A stretch of 64,000 bases of DNA. It comes from Mycobacterium spongiae (GTDB lineage Bacteria; Actinomycetota; Actinomycetes; Mycobacteriales; Mycobacteriaceae). Below are positions 1-8,273 of this stretch, piece after piece (position 1 is the stretch's first letter; each line of letters begins with the position of its first letter). A model generated the notes under the pieces. The model was not told where the DNA came from. It worked only from the letters and a program-made list of their open reading frames with translations, and ran no database searches. The stretch spans positions 5,517,158-5,581,157 of the forward strand of contig NZ_CP046600.1 in the NCBI RefSeq assembly GCF_018278905.1, in the 5' to 3' direction. The position numbers and the translations under genes were made by a program.

Positions 1-2
1 TG

Positions 3-797
3 ACGCGCGGGGGCCCCCTGAGACGTCATGAGTTGGCTTCGTTCGTCAGGGTTACCGCGATCGCGGTGATCGCGGCAGCGATCGCCTTCGGCTACGGTTA
101 CCAGGAGTGGGTGCCCGCAGGAGCGATTGCGTTTGGGCTGTTCATCGTGACGAATGCGGCCAAGCTGACCGTCGCGGTGGCGCGGATCGCGCTGCCGCCG
201 ATTCCCGTTCCCGGCGAGACCGTCGACAACGAGGAACTGCTCGATCCCGTCGCGACCGACCAGGCCACTGGCGATGAAACGCCGACCTGGCAGGCCATTA
301 TTGCTTCGGTGCCCGAGTCCGCGGTTCGGCTTACCGAGCGCAGCAGACTGGCCAAGCAACTGCTGATCGGGTATGTCTCCGCAGGCACCCTGATTCTTGC
401 TATGGGGGCGATCGCAGTCTTGGTCCAAGGCCACTTCTTCGTGCACAGCCTGGTGGTGGCGTTGCTGATCGCGGTGATATGCGGTTTTCGATCGCGGCTT
501 TACGCAGAGCGTTGGTGCGCGTGGGCTTTGCTGACAGCGACCGTCGCCATACCCACAGGTGTCGTTGTCAGGCTCAGCCTTTGGTTCCCGAATTACGCGT
601 GGATAATGCTGACTATCCACCTCGTGGCAGCTGTAGTGGCACTGGTGATAATCGGATCAATGGCTGGGGTTCGCCGGATCTCTCCAGTGGCGAAACGGAT
701 GCTCGAGCTCGTCGACGGCGCGATGGTCGCGTCGATCATTCCGCTGCTGCTGTGGATCACCGGCATCTACGACACGGTGCGAAATATCCGATTCTGA
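3..797 (+). CDS. eccD1: EccD1, ESX-1 membrane channel subunit (C-terminal part)
   Basis: The reading frame is open to the left edge, so the gene is cut by the window and only about 264 C-terminal residues are present. The visible part is strongly hydrophobic, with about six predicted membrane helices separated by one acidic cytosolic loop (around residues 65-95 of the fragment), as expected for the C-terminal half of an EccD protein (about 510 residues in full). EccD forms the multi-helix core of the type VII secretion channel in the inner membrane. The neighbours espJ, espK and espB place it in ESX-1. A TTG at 33 and an ATG at 28 (other frame) are not real starts, because the frame continues upstream without a stop. 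Identity is inferred from membrane topology and gene order. Confidence 0.88.
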   Translation, partial: TRGGPLRRHELASFVRVTAIAVIAAAIAFGYGYQEWVPAGAIAFGLFIVTNAAKLTVAVARIALPPIPVPGETVDNEELLDPVATDQATGDETPTWQAIIASVPESAVRLTERSRLAKQLLIGYVSAGTLILAMGAIAVLVQGHFFVHSLVVALLIAVICGFRSRLYAERWCAWALLTATVAIPTGVVVRLSLWFPNYAWIMLTIHLVAAVVALVIIGSMAGVRRISPVAKRMLELVDGAMVASIIPLLLWITGIYDTVRNIRF

Positions 798-916
798 GAT
801 ATCGCTGTTCGGGGCTCATCCAGCGGGCCATTGGCAGTCTGCCAAATTGACGCAGTTCGGGCTCGCGAGGTCGGGTAAAATTTGCTGAATGGGAATCGTC
901 GAGACGGGATCCAGTC

Positions 917-1684
917 ATGGTTGAGCCACTCGCCGTCGATCCTGCTCGTCTTGGTGCCGCAGGGTCCCAGCTTGCCGGACTCGTATTCCCGGCGCCTCCG
1001 CCACCCCTCGCGGCCGGCGGAGGTGATGTGGTGTCGGCGGCGATCAACGAGACCATGCCGGACATCGAATCGCTGGTGTCCGACGGCCTGCCGGGCGTGA
1101 AAGCCGCGTTGACGCGAACGGCGTCGAGCATGACCAACGCGGCGGACATCTACGCGAAGGCCGACCAGTCGCTCGGCGAAGCCTTGACGCAGTTCCAGTT
1201 CGGCTCCGGAGACCAAGCATCGGCCGCGGCAGCCGGGGCGGGACAATCCGCCGCGCGCCATTTAAGCGCGCCTGCGGGGGCAGCCGCCCAGCTCGGTGAG
1301 GCGGTTGCCCCACAGGTTGCCGAGCTGACACCACGGGTCGCTGCGACGGTGCCGCAACTGGTTCAGCTCGCCCCGCATGCCGGTCAATTCGCTCAACAGG
1401 CGTCTCCGATCGTCCAGACGATTAGCCAGACAGCGCAGCAAGCTGGCTCACAGGGCGGCGGCGCCATGCCCGCACAGCTGGCCGCCGACACCACGATGGA
1501 TCAGCCGGCTCAGAGCGCGCGGTTGGTCGACGACACAACGCCGGTCGACGAGGGCTCGACCGATGATGAAGGCGGGGTCGCGGACGAAGCCGCCGCCGGC
1601 GACGGCGCCTTGGGGAGCGCACCCATTGACGATGCGGCCGGTGGTAGCGCACCGGCGGGTCCGCTCACTGTTCCAATCGTCTAG
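917..1684 (+). CDS. espJ: EspJ, ESX-1 secretion-associated protein
   Basis: This 255-residue protein begins with a conserved MxEPLAVDP block and contains the sequence ETMPxIESLVSDGLPGVKAALTRTAS around residues 43-70, which I recognise from M. tuberculosis EspJ (280 residues). The first 110 residues look like a helical WXG-type fold. The rest is an Ala/Gln/Pro-rich and then acidic low-complexity tail, probably disordered. EspJ is an ESX-1-associated protein that is probably exported; its precise role is not established. The ATG at 917 is preceded by a GAGACGGGA stretch. The gene lies between eccD1 (same strand) and the convergent espK, its normal neighbours. Confidence 0.9.
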   Translation: MVEPLAVDPARLGAAGSQLAGLVFPAPPPPLAAGGGDVVSAAINETMPDIESLVSDGLPGVKAALTRTASSMTNAADIYAKADQSLGEALTQFQFGSGDQASAAAAGAGQSAARHLSAPAGAAAQLGEAVAPQVAELTPRVAATVPQLVQLAPHAGQFAQQASPIVQTISQTAQQAGSQGGGAMPAQLAADTTMDQPAQSARLVDDTTPVDEGSTDDEGGVADEAAAGDGALGSAPIDDAAGGSAPAGPLTVPIV

Positions 1685-1716
1685 GCCGATCATCGTCTAG
1701 GCCGATCTAGGTCGGC
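1676..1716. repeat. 16-bp tandem duplication and small inverted repeat at the espJ stop
   Basis: The 16 bases ATCGTCTAGGCCGATC occur twice back to back (1676-1691 and 1692-1707); the first copy includes the espJ TAG stop. It runs into the inverted repeat GCCGATCTAGGTCGGC (1701-1716). This lies between the convergent espJ and espK genes and could act as a weak bidirectional terminator. No U-tract is present, so that role is a guess. Confidence 0.45.
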
Positions 1717-1751
1717 GATTCTCGCGGTAAGCGGCGCGGCTGCTATTCGAC

Positions 1752-4061
1752 TCACGACGCTTCGGACAGGGCGCTGTCGAGCAGCCCGGCGACGTATCGC
1801 CAGTACAGCCAGTCGGCGACGGCCGCACGCTGCGCCTCCGGTTCGGTCGCAAGATGCGCCTGATGCAGGGCGATTTCTTGGGAGTGGAGAGCGTAGGCAC
1901 GGAATGCCCGCAGGTGTGCGGCTTCGCGACCGGTCGCGGTGCTGGTCATCGGCTTCATCAGCTCGAACCACAGCATGTGACGTTCGTCGTCGGGGGCGTT
2001 GGCATCCGCCGGCGCGGGCGGGAGCAACTCGATCAAACGCGAATCGCTAGTGTCCGCCAACTGAGCCGCCGCCGAAGGATCCACCACCTCCAGCCGGGAA
2101 CGGCCGGTCATCTTGCCGCTTTCCGGGATGTCGTCGGGTTCCAGCACGATCTTGGCCGCGCCGGGATCGGATTGCGCCAACTGTTCCGCCGTACCGATCA
2201 CCGCCCGCAGCTTGAGGTCGTGGAAAGCGGCCCAGCCCTGCACGGCCAGCAACGGATAGGTGGCGCAGCGCGCCATTTCGTCGGCCGGAATCGCGTGATC
2301 GGCACTAGCCATATAGACCTTGTCCGGCAACTGCACCCCGTCGGGCAGATAGGCCAGACCATAGCTATTGGCGACGACGATCGAGCCGTCGGTGGTGACC
2401 GCGGTGATCCAGCAGAATCCGTAGTCGCCCTCGTCACCAATATCGGGCGCGTTCAACGCCGCGGCGATGCGGCGCGCCAACCGCAGCGGATCAGCCTTGC
2501 CGCCTCGGCGGGTGGCGGCGGCAGCGGCGTCACGCGAGGCACGTGATGCCGACACCGGGACCACCGGCGTTGGCGTGACGGGATCCCCCGCCTCGGTTTG
2601 TTCGGGGCGATCGGTTGGTTCGGGCGAGCGAGGACTCGCCGGAGGCGCGGAGCGCACAGACGCCGCCCGCGTGGTCGGTGTCGATCCCTCGCTGCCGGAT
2701 GACCCCAGCGGCGCACGCCCCGACGCCGCCCGCAACCCTGCGCCAGAGCCCGCGGCCGGTTGTGCACTTGGCTTCGCGCCCGTTGCCCCGGCCGCGGCGC
2801 CCGACGGTACCGCGGTCACCCCTCGCCCGGCGGCCGGCATCCCGGTCGCAGCGGCGGGCGCTGCCCCGGCTGGTGGCGAGTCGTCTCCAGACGAGGCCCC
2901 CGATGACGGACCACTCGCAGCCGGCGCCTGCGTCGCAGCCGCCGGCTTCACCTGAGCTGCCGGTTGATCCGCCGGGGCGGCCGGTGCGCCCGGATCCGCG
3001 GGCGTGGATGGCGTCCCAGGATGCACCGGCGTGGCCGGCTGGTGGGGGGCTGGGGATGGTGCCGGACTGGGTTGCGGGGTCGAACCGGGTGGCGGGGCAG
3101 GGCCTGGCGCAGGGGCGGGCGGTGGGACGGGGCCTGGCGCAGGAGCAGGCGCCGGACCGGGCGTAACGGGAATCGCAGGTTCGCTTGGGGTTGGTTTGCC
3201 CGGTTTGCCGGGTTTGCTGGGTCTGACCGGACCGCCCGGTCTTCCGGGGGTGATCGGGCCACCCGGGTGTCCGGGGGTAACCGGAGGAATCACCGGTTGG
3301 CCCGGAGCTGGCGTGCCCGGAGTACCTGGAGCACCAGGCGTAAGCGGGGGAACCGGCATCGGGTTCACCGGAGTCACGGGTGCACCCGGACTCGGCTCAG
3401 CCGGAGTTCCCGGATGCGCCGGCGTCGGCGGGGGTACCGGCGGCGTCGGGGTTGGCGTACCCGGGGCAGGACTACCGGGGGCCGGCACTACCAGAGTCGG
3501 TATCTCCGGCAGCGGCGGTGTTTTCTGGTGGAGCAAGTCTTCGAGGGCATTCTTCGGCGGCTTCCAATTCCTCGATGCGCGGACCTGCTCAGCGGTTTCG
3601 GCTACCACGCTGGCGTTGGCCTCGTGTGCAGCGCTAATCAGTGACTTAATCGCCGCATTGCGCTCATCAGCATCCAACTCGGGGTCGTTTTCCAGGATCA
3701 TTATCTCCCGGTGAGTGCCATCGACATTGTTGCCAATGTCCGCCTTCGCTTGCGCAACTAGCCCACCGATATGCCGATGCCAGGTGATGACAGTCGCAAG
3801 ATAATCCTGCAGCGTCATCATTTGATTGATATTTGCGCCAAGCGCGCCATTGGCGGCACTGGCCGCCCCACCGGACCAAATACCGCCTTCGAAGACTTCG
3901 CCACGCTGACGCTGGCAGGTCTCCATCACGTCGGTAACATTCCGCAGGACCTGGATGTACTCCTGTGCCCGGTCGTAGAAGGTGTCTTCATTGGCTTCCG
4001 GCCACCCGCCCGGCTCTAGCATCGGCACGGCGTAGGCACCTGCCGGCCTGGTAATCCCCAT
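1752..4061 (-). CDS. espK: EspK, ESX-1 EspB chaperone-like protein
   Basis: This is a 769-residue protein (about 729 in M. tuberculosis). Residues 1-190 resemble the EspK N-terminal domain: helical, with a WSG turn in [17 protein letters not shown] and the conserved [10 protein letters not shown] stretch. Residues about 195-480 are a collagen-like Pro/Gly/Thr/Ala linker. Residues about 540-769 form the conserved C-terminal domain with the [20 protein letters not shown] block. EspK is known to bind EspB and deliver it to ESX-1. The ATG at 4061 is chosen because it has a G-rich ribosome binding site (CGCTGGGGGGC) and gives the conserved start MGITRP; the frame stays open 52 codons further upstream without similarity. 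Repeated Pro-rich codons give this gene several long false antisense frames. Confidence 0.92.
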   Translation of the reverse strand: MGITRPAGAYAVPMLEPGGWPEANEDTFYDRAQEYIQVLRNVTDVMETCQRQRGEVFEGGIWSGGAASAANGALGANINQMMTLQDYLATVITWHRHIGGLVAQAKADIGNNVDGTHREIMILENDPELDADERNAAIKSLISAAHEANASVVAETAEQVRASRNWKPPKNALEDLLHQKTPPLPEIPTLVVPAPGSPAPGTPTPTPPVPPPTPAHPGTPAEPSPGAPVTPVNPMPVPPLTPGAPGTPGTPAPGQPVIPPVTPGHPGGPITPGRPGGPVRPSKPGKPGKPTPSEPAIPVTPGPAPAPAPGPVPPPAPAPGPAPPPGSTPQPSPAPSPAPHQPATPVHPGTPSTPADPGAPAAPADQPAAQVKPAAATQAPAASGPSSGASSGDDSPPAGAAPAAATGMPAAGRGVTAVPSGAAAGATGAKPSAQPAAGSGAGLRAASGRAPLGSSGSEGSTPTTRAASVRSAPPASPRSPEPTDRPEQTEAGDPVTPTPVVPVSASRASRDAAAAATRRGGKADPLRLARRIAAALNAPDIGDEGDYGFCWITAVTTDGSIVVANSYGLAYLPDGVQLPDKVYMASADHAIPADEMARCATYPLLAVQGWAAFHDLKLRAVIGTAEQLAQSDPGAAKIVLEPDDIPESGKMTGRSRLEVVDPSAAAQLADTSDSRLIELLPPAPADANAPDDERHMLWFELMKPMTSTATGREAAHLRAFRAYALHSQEIALHQAHLATEPEAQRAAVADWLYWRYVAGLLDSALSEAS

Positions 4062-4417
4062 GCCTAACCGCCCCCCAGCGACGGCCGGGCGGCATCGATC
4101 GCGGCGGTCGAGCAGAAGACCGCAGCGGACCGCTGAAATGGCGTGCCCGCCGCGGCCCTGGAGCAATTGGCGATGGCGTTGCGTCGCGTGCGCTGACCCT
4201 GGTACCGCGTCGGCCACTCGATGGTGCCGGACGTCATGGTTAACTAGCGTAACCGACGTAAAGACCAGCTAAACGCACTAATTTGGTTCGGCCGACGGTC
4301 GCCGGATCCGGCGAAACGACGCGTTAGGGCGTGGTCCGCCAGGAGGCCGCCGGCGGGTGATTCTGCCAAGGATCGAACGCTCCTACGACTCGCGGGGGCT
4401 AAACCATCCGCGAATGA
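4062..4417. other. Non-coding gap upstream of espK
   Basis: No convincing gene is seen here. It should contain the espK promoter or leader. A 17-base interrupted palindrome, GGTTAACTAGCGTAACC (4238-4254), lies about 180 bp before the espK start and is a candidate operator; its regulator is unknown. Confidence 0.35.
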
Positions 4418-4723
4418 TCACCCTCCAAGGGCGCCGTGGCCGACACGGACACCGTCATCGAGTCCGACGCCGGAACCAAGCTCCCTCTCGAGGAGGCGTT
4501 TGATCTCTGCGGTGGTCTGTTCAATCGAGTGGGCGCGTTCGTTGGTGTCGAGCGCCAAGGCGGAGACCGATCGGAGGGTGGATTCGAGGGATGCGACGTA
4601 TTCCCGCATGGCATCAGCGAACACTTGCTGCGTTTCACCAATGACTTTGAGCGCGGCATGGATATCGGCTTGCGCCTTCTCCAGTGCTGCGACATGTGCT
4701 TTTTCCGATTGCTCGGAATGCAT
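4418..4723 (-). CDS. Small helical (coiled-coil-like) protein of unknown function
   Basis: This 101-residue frame encodes a protein that looks real. It is Ala/Glu/Gln-rich with amphipathic spacing through residues 5-80 (for example EKAQADIHAALKVIGETQQ), suggesting one or two long helices, and ends in a Gly-rich tail. It has no Cys, Trp or membrane segment. The ATG at 4723 follows a GGAATGGAG sequence. It sits between espK and espL on the same strand, a position where I do not expect a gene in M. tuberculosis. It could be a small ESX-1 accessory or WXG100-sized protein lacking the WXG turn. I do not recognise the family; function is unknown. Confidence 0.6.
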   Translation of the reverse strand: MHSEQSEKAHVAALEKAQADIHAALKVIGETQQVFADAMREYVASLESTLRSVSALALDTNERAHSIEQTTAEIKRLLERELGSGVGLDDGVRVGHGALGG

Positions 4724-4842
4724 TGTGACGACTCCATTCCCCAGCCCCGAGAGACCCTAGAGTGCAATCCTGGGCCTCTCCGGTGAGAACGCTGCTAGCA
4801 AGCTGTGAGCGCCTGGGTGTCCCATGTCCGTTGTACCAGGGC

Positions 4843-5181
4843 TTATGCGGGACCTTGCTCCATCGCTTGATTCATCGCGGCCAGGGCCGCGGCCAGTTGC
4901 TCGCCCGCGGCGTCGTTGTAGGCGTTCGCCAGCGATTGGGCATTCTGCAGCGCCTCGTTGACTCGCGCCCCGACTGCCTCGGCGCCCACCTCCTTCAGCA
5001 GACCATCGTCAATACGGACACCGGTGAGCCATTGGTGTCCGTTGATCGTGACCTCGACGGACTCCGCGTCGTCGGTGCCACGAAAGGAGCCCTGGTTCAT
5101 CTGATCGAGCGTCCCGCCCACGGCCGACTGAAACCGTGCCGTCAGGGTCAACGCTCGGGCGGCCTGCGGGTTCATCTCCAT
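4843..5181 (-). CDS. espL: EspL, ESX-1 accessory protein (YbaB-like)
   Basis: This 112-residue protein carries the EspL signature: ARALTLTARFQSAVGGTL near the N-terminus, the block SVEVTINGHQWLTGVRIDDG around residues 40-60, and a helical C-terminus with AYNDAAGEQL. The fold resembles YbaB/EbfC-type nucleoid-associated proteins. EspL is known to be needed for stable levels of other ESX-1 Esp proteins and sits in the cytosol. The ATG at 5181 lies two bases after the espB stop, implying translational coupling; a second ATG at 5175 is possible. The length matches M. tuberculosis EspL (115 residues). Confidence 0.92.
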   Translation of the reverse strand: MEMNPQAARALTLTARFQSAVGGTLDQMNQGSFRGTDDAESVEVTINGHQWLTGVRIDDGLLKEVGAEAVGARVNEALQNAQSLANAYNDAAGEQLAAALAAMNQAMEQGPA

Positions 5182-5183
5182 GT

Positions 5184-6551
5184 TCACTTCGCCTCCTTGC
5201 TGTCTTGGCGACGGCGGTTGCCGATGACCGCCTCGGTCCACTCCCGGTCCTCGGTGTAAAGCGCCTCGTCGTCCTGCTGCGCGCCTTTGGTTTTCGCACC
5301 GCCCTTACCCTGGGCGCCGGCACCCATGGGCATCCCCATGCCGCCGCCGCCCATCATGCCGCCGCCGGGTCCCCTCCCCTGGCCGACGCCGGCGATGTCA
5401 CCTGCTGCAGCGGGTCGCACAGATTCGGCGTTCCCGATCGCCGGGCCCAACGGCATCGACGGCGCCCCGCCGCCTCCGCCACCGCCGAGCGATGCCGCCT
5501 TAACCGCCAGGTCACCGGGCATGTTGGCAGCTGCCTCTCGTCCAGCTGAGGTGAGCTCTGCCGCCGTCCCGGCGGGGAGGCCGCCGCCCGCCCCGGTCGC
5601 GGGCATCATCGGAGCGGCGGGCATTCCGGCGCCGGGGGCACTACCGTCGGCCGGCGGCATGAACACCCCGGGTATCAAACCCTGCTCCGCCGGGGGCGGA
5701 GGCGCATCGATCTTGATGGCGGCGGGAGGCTTCGGCGGATGAACCGGCTCGAGGGAAGCCTTGTCGTTGTATTCCATCAGCACTTCTTCTGACTTTTGCT
5801 GATACTCCGCATAGAGCTTGATGGCTTCGTTCTTGTAGGCCGGATCTTTCGATAGCTCTTCGAGTTTGACGATGTCCGCGAGGGTCGGATGTGACTGCCG
5901 TGCCCAGTAATGCAATTTCACGACGAATGTCGCCTGTTCGGCCAGCGCGGCACTCAATTTCGCCATGTGGATCACCCACTGTCGTTGTTGCTCGAGTGAT
6001 TCCTCGCAAGCTTCGGCCGCGTCGCCTTCCCAGGCTTGGAAATGCCGGAATCGCTGGAGGGATCCCTGCAACGTGCGATTGAAACTGTCCCAGAAATTCG
6101 CGAAGTCGGCGAACGTCGAGCCCTGATCTCCGGTCTCGAGTTTCGTGGCTGCCGATTTCAGGTCCGTGAAGTCGGGTTCCCCGGACGCGGGCGCGGTCTG
6201 TGTGTCGGCGAGCCTCGCGCTCGGATCGTCGCCCCCGGTTCCAGCCGTCTCGGGCGCGACCTCCCCCTCGCCGTCGTTGTCCAAGGCTTCCGCGGCTTCC
6301 TCGTCCACGTCCCCGTAGGCCTTCGCCGCGTTCCGCAGCGACTGCGCCAACCGTTCCCGCTCCCGTTGACCCGCGTCGAGGTAGGCCCGCATGTTGTCGG
6401 CGGACAGCACCAGCTGTTCGGCCGCATTGCTGGCAGCCTGGAGGGCGCAGGGTGCGGCGGGGACGTCGGTTGGTGGGTCTGCCATGGGTTCTTCCACCTC
6501 GTTGGCCCTGGCCAACAGTTCGTCCTGCTCCACCGTCATCGACTGCGTCAT
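5184..6551 (-). CDS. espB: EspB, secreted ESX-1 effector
   Basis: This 455-residue protein closely resembles M. tuberculosis EspB (460 residues). Residues 1-280 form the helical PE-PPE-like domain with a WEG turn (AWEGDAAEACEESL) and QQRQWVIHMAKLSAALA. It is followed by a Pro-rich linker and a Gly-rich C-terminal region ending in the conserved DEALYTEDREWTEAVIGN and DSKEAK. EspB is secreted by ESX-1, is trimmed near its C-terminus by MycP1, and oligomerises into rings. The start has a near-perfect Shine-Dalgarno (CTAAGGAGGATGATCCGAC before the ATG at 6551). The usual upstream neighbour eccE1 has been moved 8 kb away by an island whose direct repeat begins 31 bp upstream of this start. Confidence 0.95.
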   Translation of the reverse strand: MTQSMTVEQDELLARANEVEEPMADPPTDVPAAPCALQAASNAAEQLVLSADNMRAYLDAGQRERERLAQSLRNAAKAYGDVDEEAAEALDNDGEGEVAPETAGTGGDDPSARLADTQTAPASGEPDFTDLKSAATKLETGDQGSTFADFANFWDSFNRTLQGSLQRFRHFQAWEGDAAEACEESLEQQRQWVIHMAKLSAALAEQATFVVKLHYWARQSHPTLADIVKLEELSKDPAYKNEAIKLYAEYQQKSEEVLMEYNDKASLEPVHPPKPPAAIKIDAPPPPAEQGLIPGVFMPPADGSAPGAGMPAAPMMPATGAGGGLPAGTAAELTSAGREAAANMPGDLAVKAASLGGGGGGGAPSMPLGPAIGNAESVRPAAAGDIAGVGQGRGPGGGMMGGGGMGMPMGAGAQGKGGAKTKGAQQDDEALYTEDREWTEAVIGNRRRQDSKEAK

Positions 6552-6582
6552 GTCGGATCATCCTCCTTAGTGCTACAGCCAT

Positions 6583-6757
6583 TATCGTCGCTAAATCCGG
6601 ACGTTGATGCACCAAAATCAGAAGCCGCCGCGACGCCGGTTGTGTCGCGCTTGCCCCCAAAATCAAGGGTCGGCGAGGCAGCCGGTAGCCGCTATCCGTC
6701 CGCATATTTTGGGAGGGCCATCTGATAGCGGCTTTCCTCCGGCGGGGAAACCCGCCT
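6583..6757. repeat. Left 175-bp direct repeat (degenerate eccE1 3' end)
   Basis: It aligns almost end to end with 14470-14643 (mostly substitutions, about one single-base gap). The part at about 6700-6757 still encodes, on the minus strand, the last residues of EccE1 (RRVSPPEESRYQMALPK), but the stop codon is changed and the frame reads on. The remainder is the spacer that normally lies between eccE1 and espB. Together with the right copy it brackets the island and looks like an attachment-site or duplication scar. Confidence 0.85.
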
Positions 6758-7025
6758 TAAGAGTCTGCGCAGCCTGGCGTTGTAGCGGCTGTGGGCGGGC
6801 TGGCTCCCGGCCGCGCCGCACGTTGTGAGCAGATGGCGGCCGATCTTTGCCAGACTTCCGTATGCCATCGCGGACCGGCAACACGGCAGGTCCTTTGCAC
6901 CGACCTTGTCCACCGCCGCGGCGCCAGAGTGGAATACGCCGCGGCAACGAGGTCAACCGCGATCGCCAAGACTCAACAACCGCCGCCGCAGCCGCCGGCC
7001 CCGGCGAAGCTGTCGCCTCGGCCTC
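6758..7025. other. Non-coding stretch between left repeat and terpene synthase
   Basis: This is the spacer downstream of the terpene synthase stop. Frames here are short and overlapping with no recognisable domain. One minus-strand frame runs into the eccE1 fragment in the repeat, but I see no evidence that it is expressed. No clear terminator hairpin with a U-tract was found. Confidence 0.3.
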
Positions 7026-8192
7026 TTACTTTTTGCCGCGGCTACCCACATGTAGGCAGACCAGCCGGGACAGCCCATCAACCCAGTAGCGAACATCGAA
7101 ACTCTTGATCTTTCCACCGAGCCCGAGGATCTCGTCACGGTTCGCGAACCATTTCGCGAAGAAGAACTCTTCGCAATGGCCGCAGACAATGCCGTCGATA
7201 ATCTTTTGGCGACAATCCTTTGCGTCGGGATGTTTGAGCCACTCGATATCGACAAAACCTTTGTCCACCGCATAGGCGAACACCCCGCTCGTGTAGTCGT
7301 GCTCGTCGATCTCACGGCGCCACGTCGTGGTCAGATTGCCAATCCGGCCCATGTATTGAGCGAGAATAGCGGCGGCCCGCACTGCCCCAAGATCGGTCGT
7401 CTCGAACCGAGAAGAGCACATCAGCTGCAGGTCGGTATACATCACCATGCCCATGTTGTACGGCATGACGAGATCGTGCTCGACCATGCTCATCATATCG
7501 GGGTGATCGTTAAAAAGATGAGAGAGCCGGTACATGTTGGCCCAGACCCTACAATCGTAGGCAAAGATGTCGGCAAACTCGGCGTACCGGGGATAGGTTC
7601 TTGTCCGCTGCATCAAAGTCGAGTAATAAAACCACAACGCTTCTAACGTCTCCGCCTCCAACGGGGTCGAAGCTTTTTGTAACAACGCCGGATCGATCGC
7701 GTTCACGCCACCGCGGCCCTCGATGATGTCGAGAAGGGCATCGAGAAATTCTTGACGGCCATGGTGATCTGCAACGTCATCGATCACGGCATTGATGATG
7801 ACCATCAGGATCACCGAGTCGATGACATGGTCGTACAGCTCGGCGTCGATACTCGGCAGCGAGGCCATCTCGGCTGCGGCTCTGCACCAGATCCACAGAT
7901 AGGGATCGCGGTGATTCACGCGACTAAACCGCTCAACCCAACCGTTGACATCCTTCGACAGGGTGATTTCCGTCATCACGACCCGCTGCAACTCTCGCAC
8001 GAGCGGCTCATCGCCACTAAGCTGCGCCAGATAGCTGCCCGAAGCACCCTCAGGCATCGCTCGCGGGGAGAAGGCTTGGCTTTGACCCCGCAGCCCGAGG
8101 CTAGCGGAAGGGTTGTGCCCGCGTCGCTCCTCCGCGGCAGCAGAACTGCCCACACCAAGGCCTAGTACATCAGCTTCACCGAGGATCGCCAT
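7026..8192 (-). CDS. Class I terpene synthase (probable diterpene cyclase)
   Basis: A 388-residue protein with both metal-binding signatures of class I terpene cyclases. The Asp-rich motif is DDVAD (residues 138-142), within the helix NAVIDDVADHHGRQEF. The NSE-type triad is N286-x3-T290-x3-E294 in GNLTTTWRREIDE, with the usual second-position Asp replaced by Leu. An Arg-Tyr pair (368-369, SFDVRYWVDG) occupies the place of the C-terminal RY pair. These enzymes ionise a prenyl diphosphate with Mg2+ and cyclise the cation. The gene lies 81 bp downstream of a prenyl diphosphate synthase on the same strand, so a C20 substrate is likely; a C15 substrate cannot be excluded. ATG 8192 with upstream GAAGGCGGGGA is preferred; GTG 8231 would add 13 residues. 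No membrane segment is seen. The product is unknown, and this is not the tuberculosinol pathway (Rv3377c/Rv3378c families). Confidence 0.85.
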   Translation of the reverse strand: MAILGEADVLGLGVGSSAAAEERRGHNPSASLGLRGQSQAFSPRAMPEGASGSYLAQLSGDEPLVRELQRVVMTEITLSKDVNGWVERFSRVNHRDPYLWIWCRAAAEMASLPSIDAELYDHVIDSVILMVIINAVIDDVADHHGRQEFLDALLDIIEGRGGVNAIDPALLQKASTPLEAETLEALWFYYSTLMQRTRTYPRYAEFADIFAYDCRVWANMYRLSHLFNDHPDMMSMVEHDLVMPYNMGMVMYTDLQLMCSSRFETTDLGAVRAAAILAQYMGRIGNLTTTWRREIDEHDYTSGVFAYAVDKGFVDIEWLKHPDAKDCRQKIIDGIVCGHCEEFFFAKWFANRDEILGLGGKIKSFDVRYWVDGLSRLVCLHVGSRGKK

Positions 8193-8273
8193 CGAGGATT
8201 CCCCGCCTTCCCTCGTCAATAACTGACTCACACACGGACAGCATTGGAACGTGAGAATGCCCCGGCGTCGCCA

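Noticed and set aside
3004..3714. Long Gly-rich plus-strand frame resembling a collagen-like protein
   Set aside because: It is the antisense shadow of the EspK Pro-rich linker; codon pattern and domains support the minus strand.
4360..4410. GGATCGAAC resembling a tRNA T-loop (minus strand GTTCGATCC)
   Set aside because: Flanking bases do not pair as a T-stem and no acceptor, D or anticodon arms can be built; chance match.
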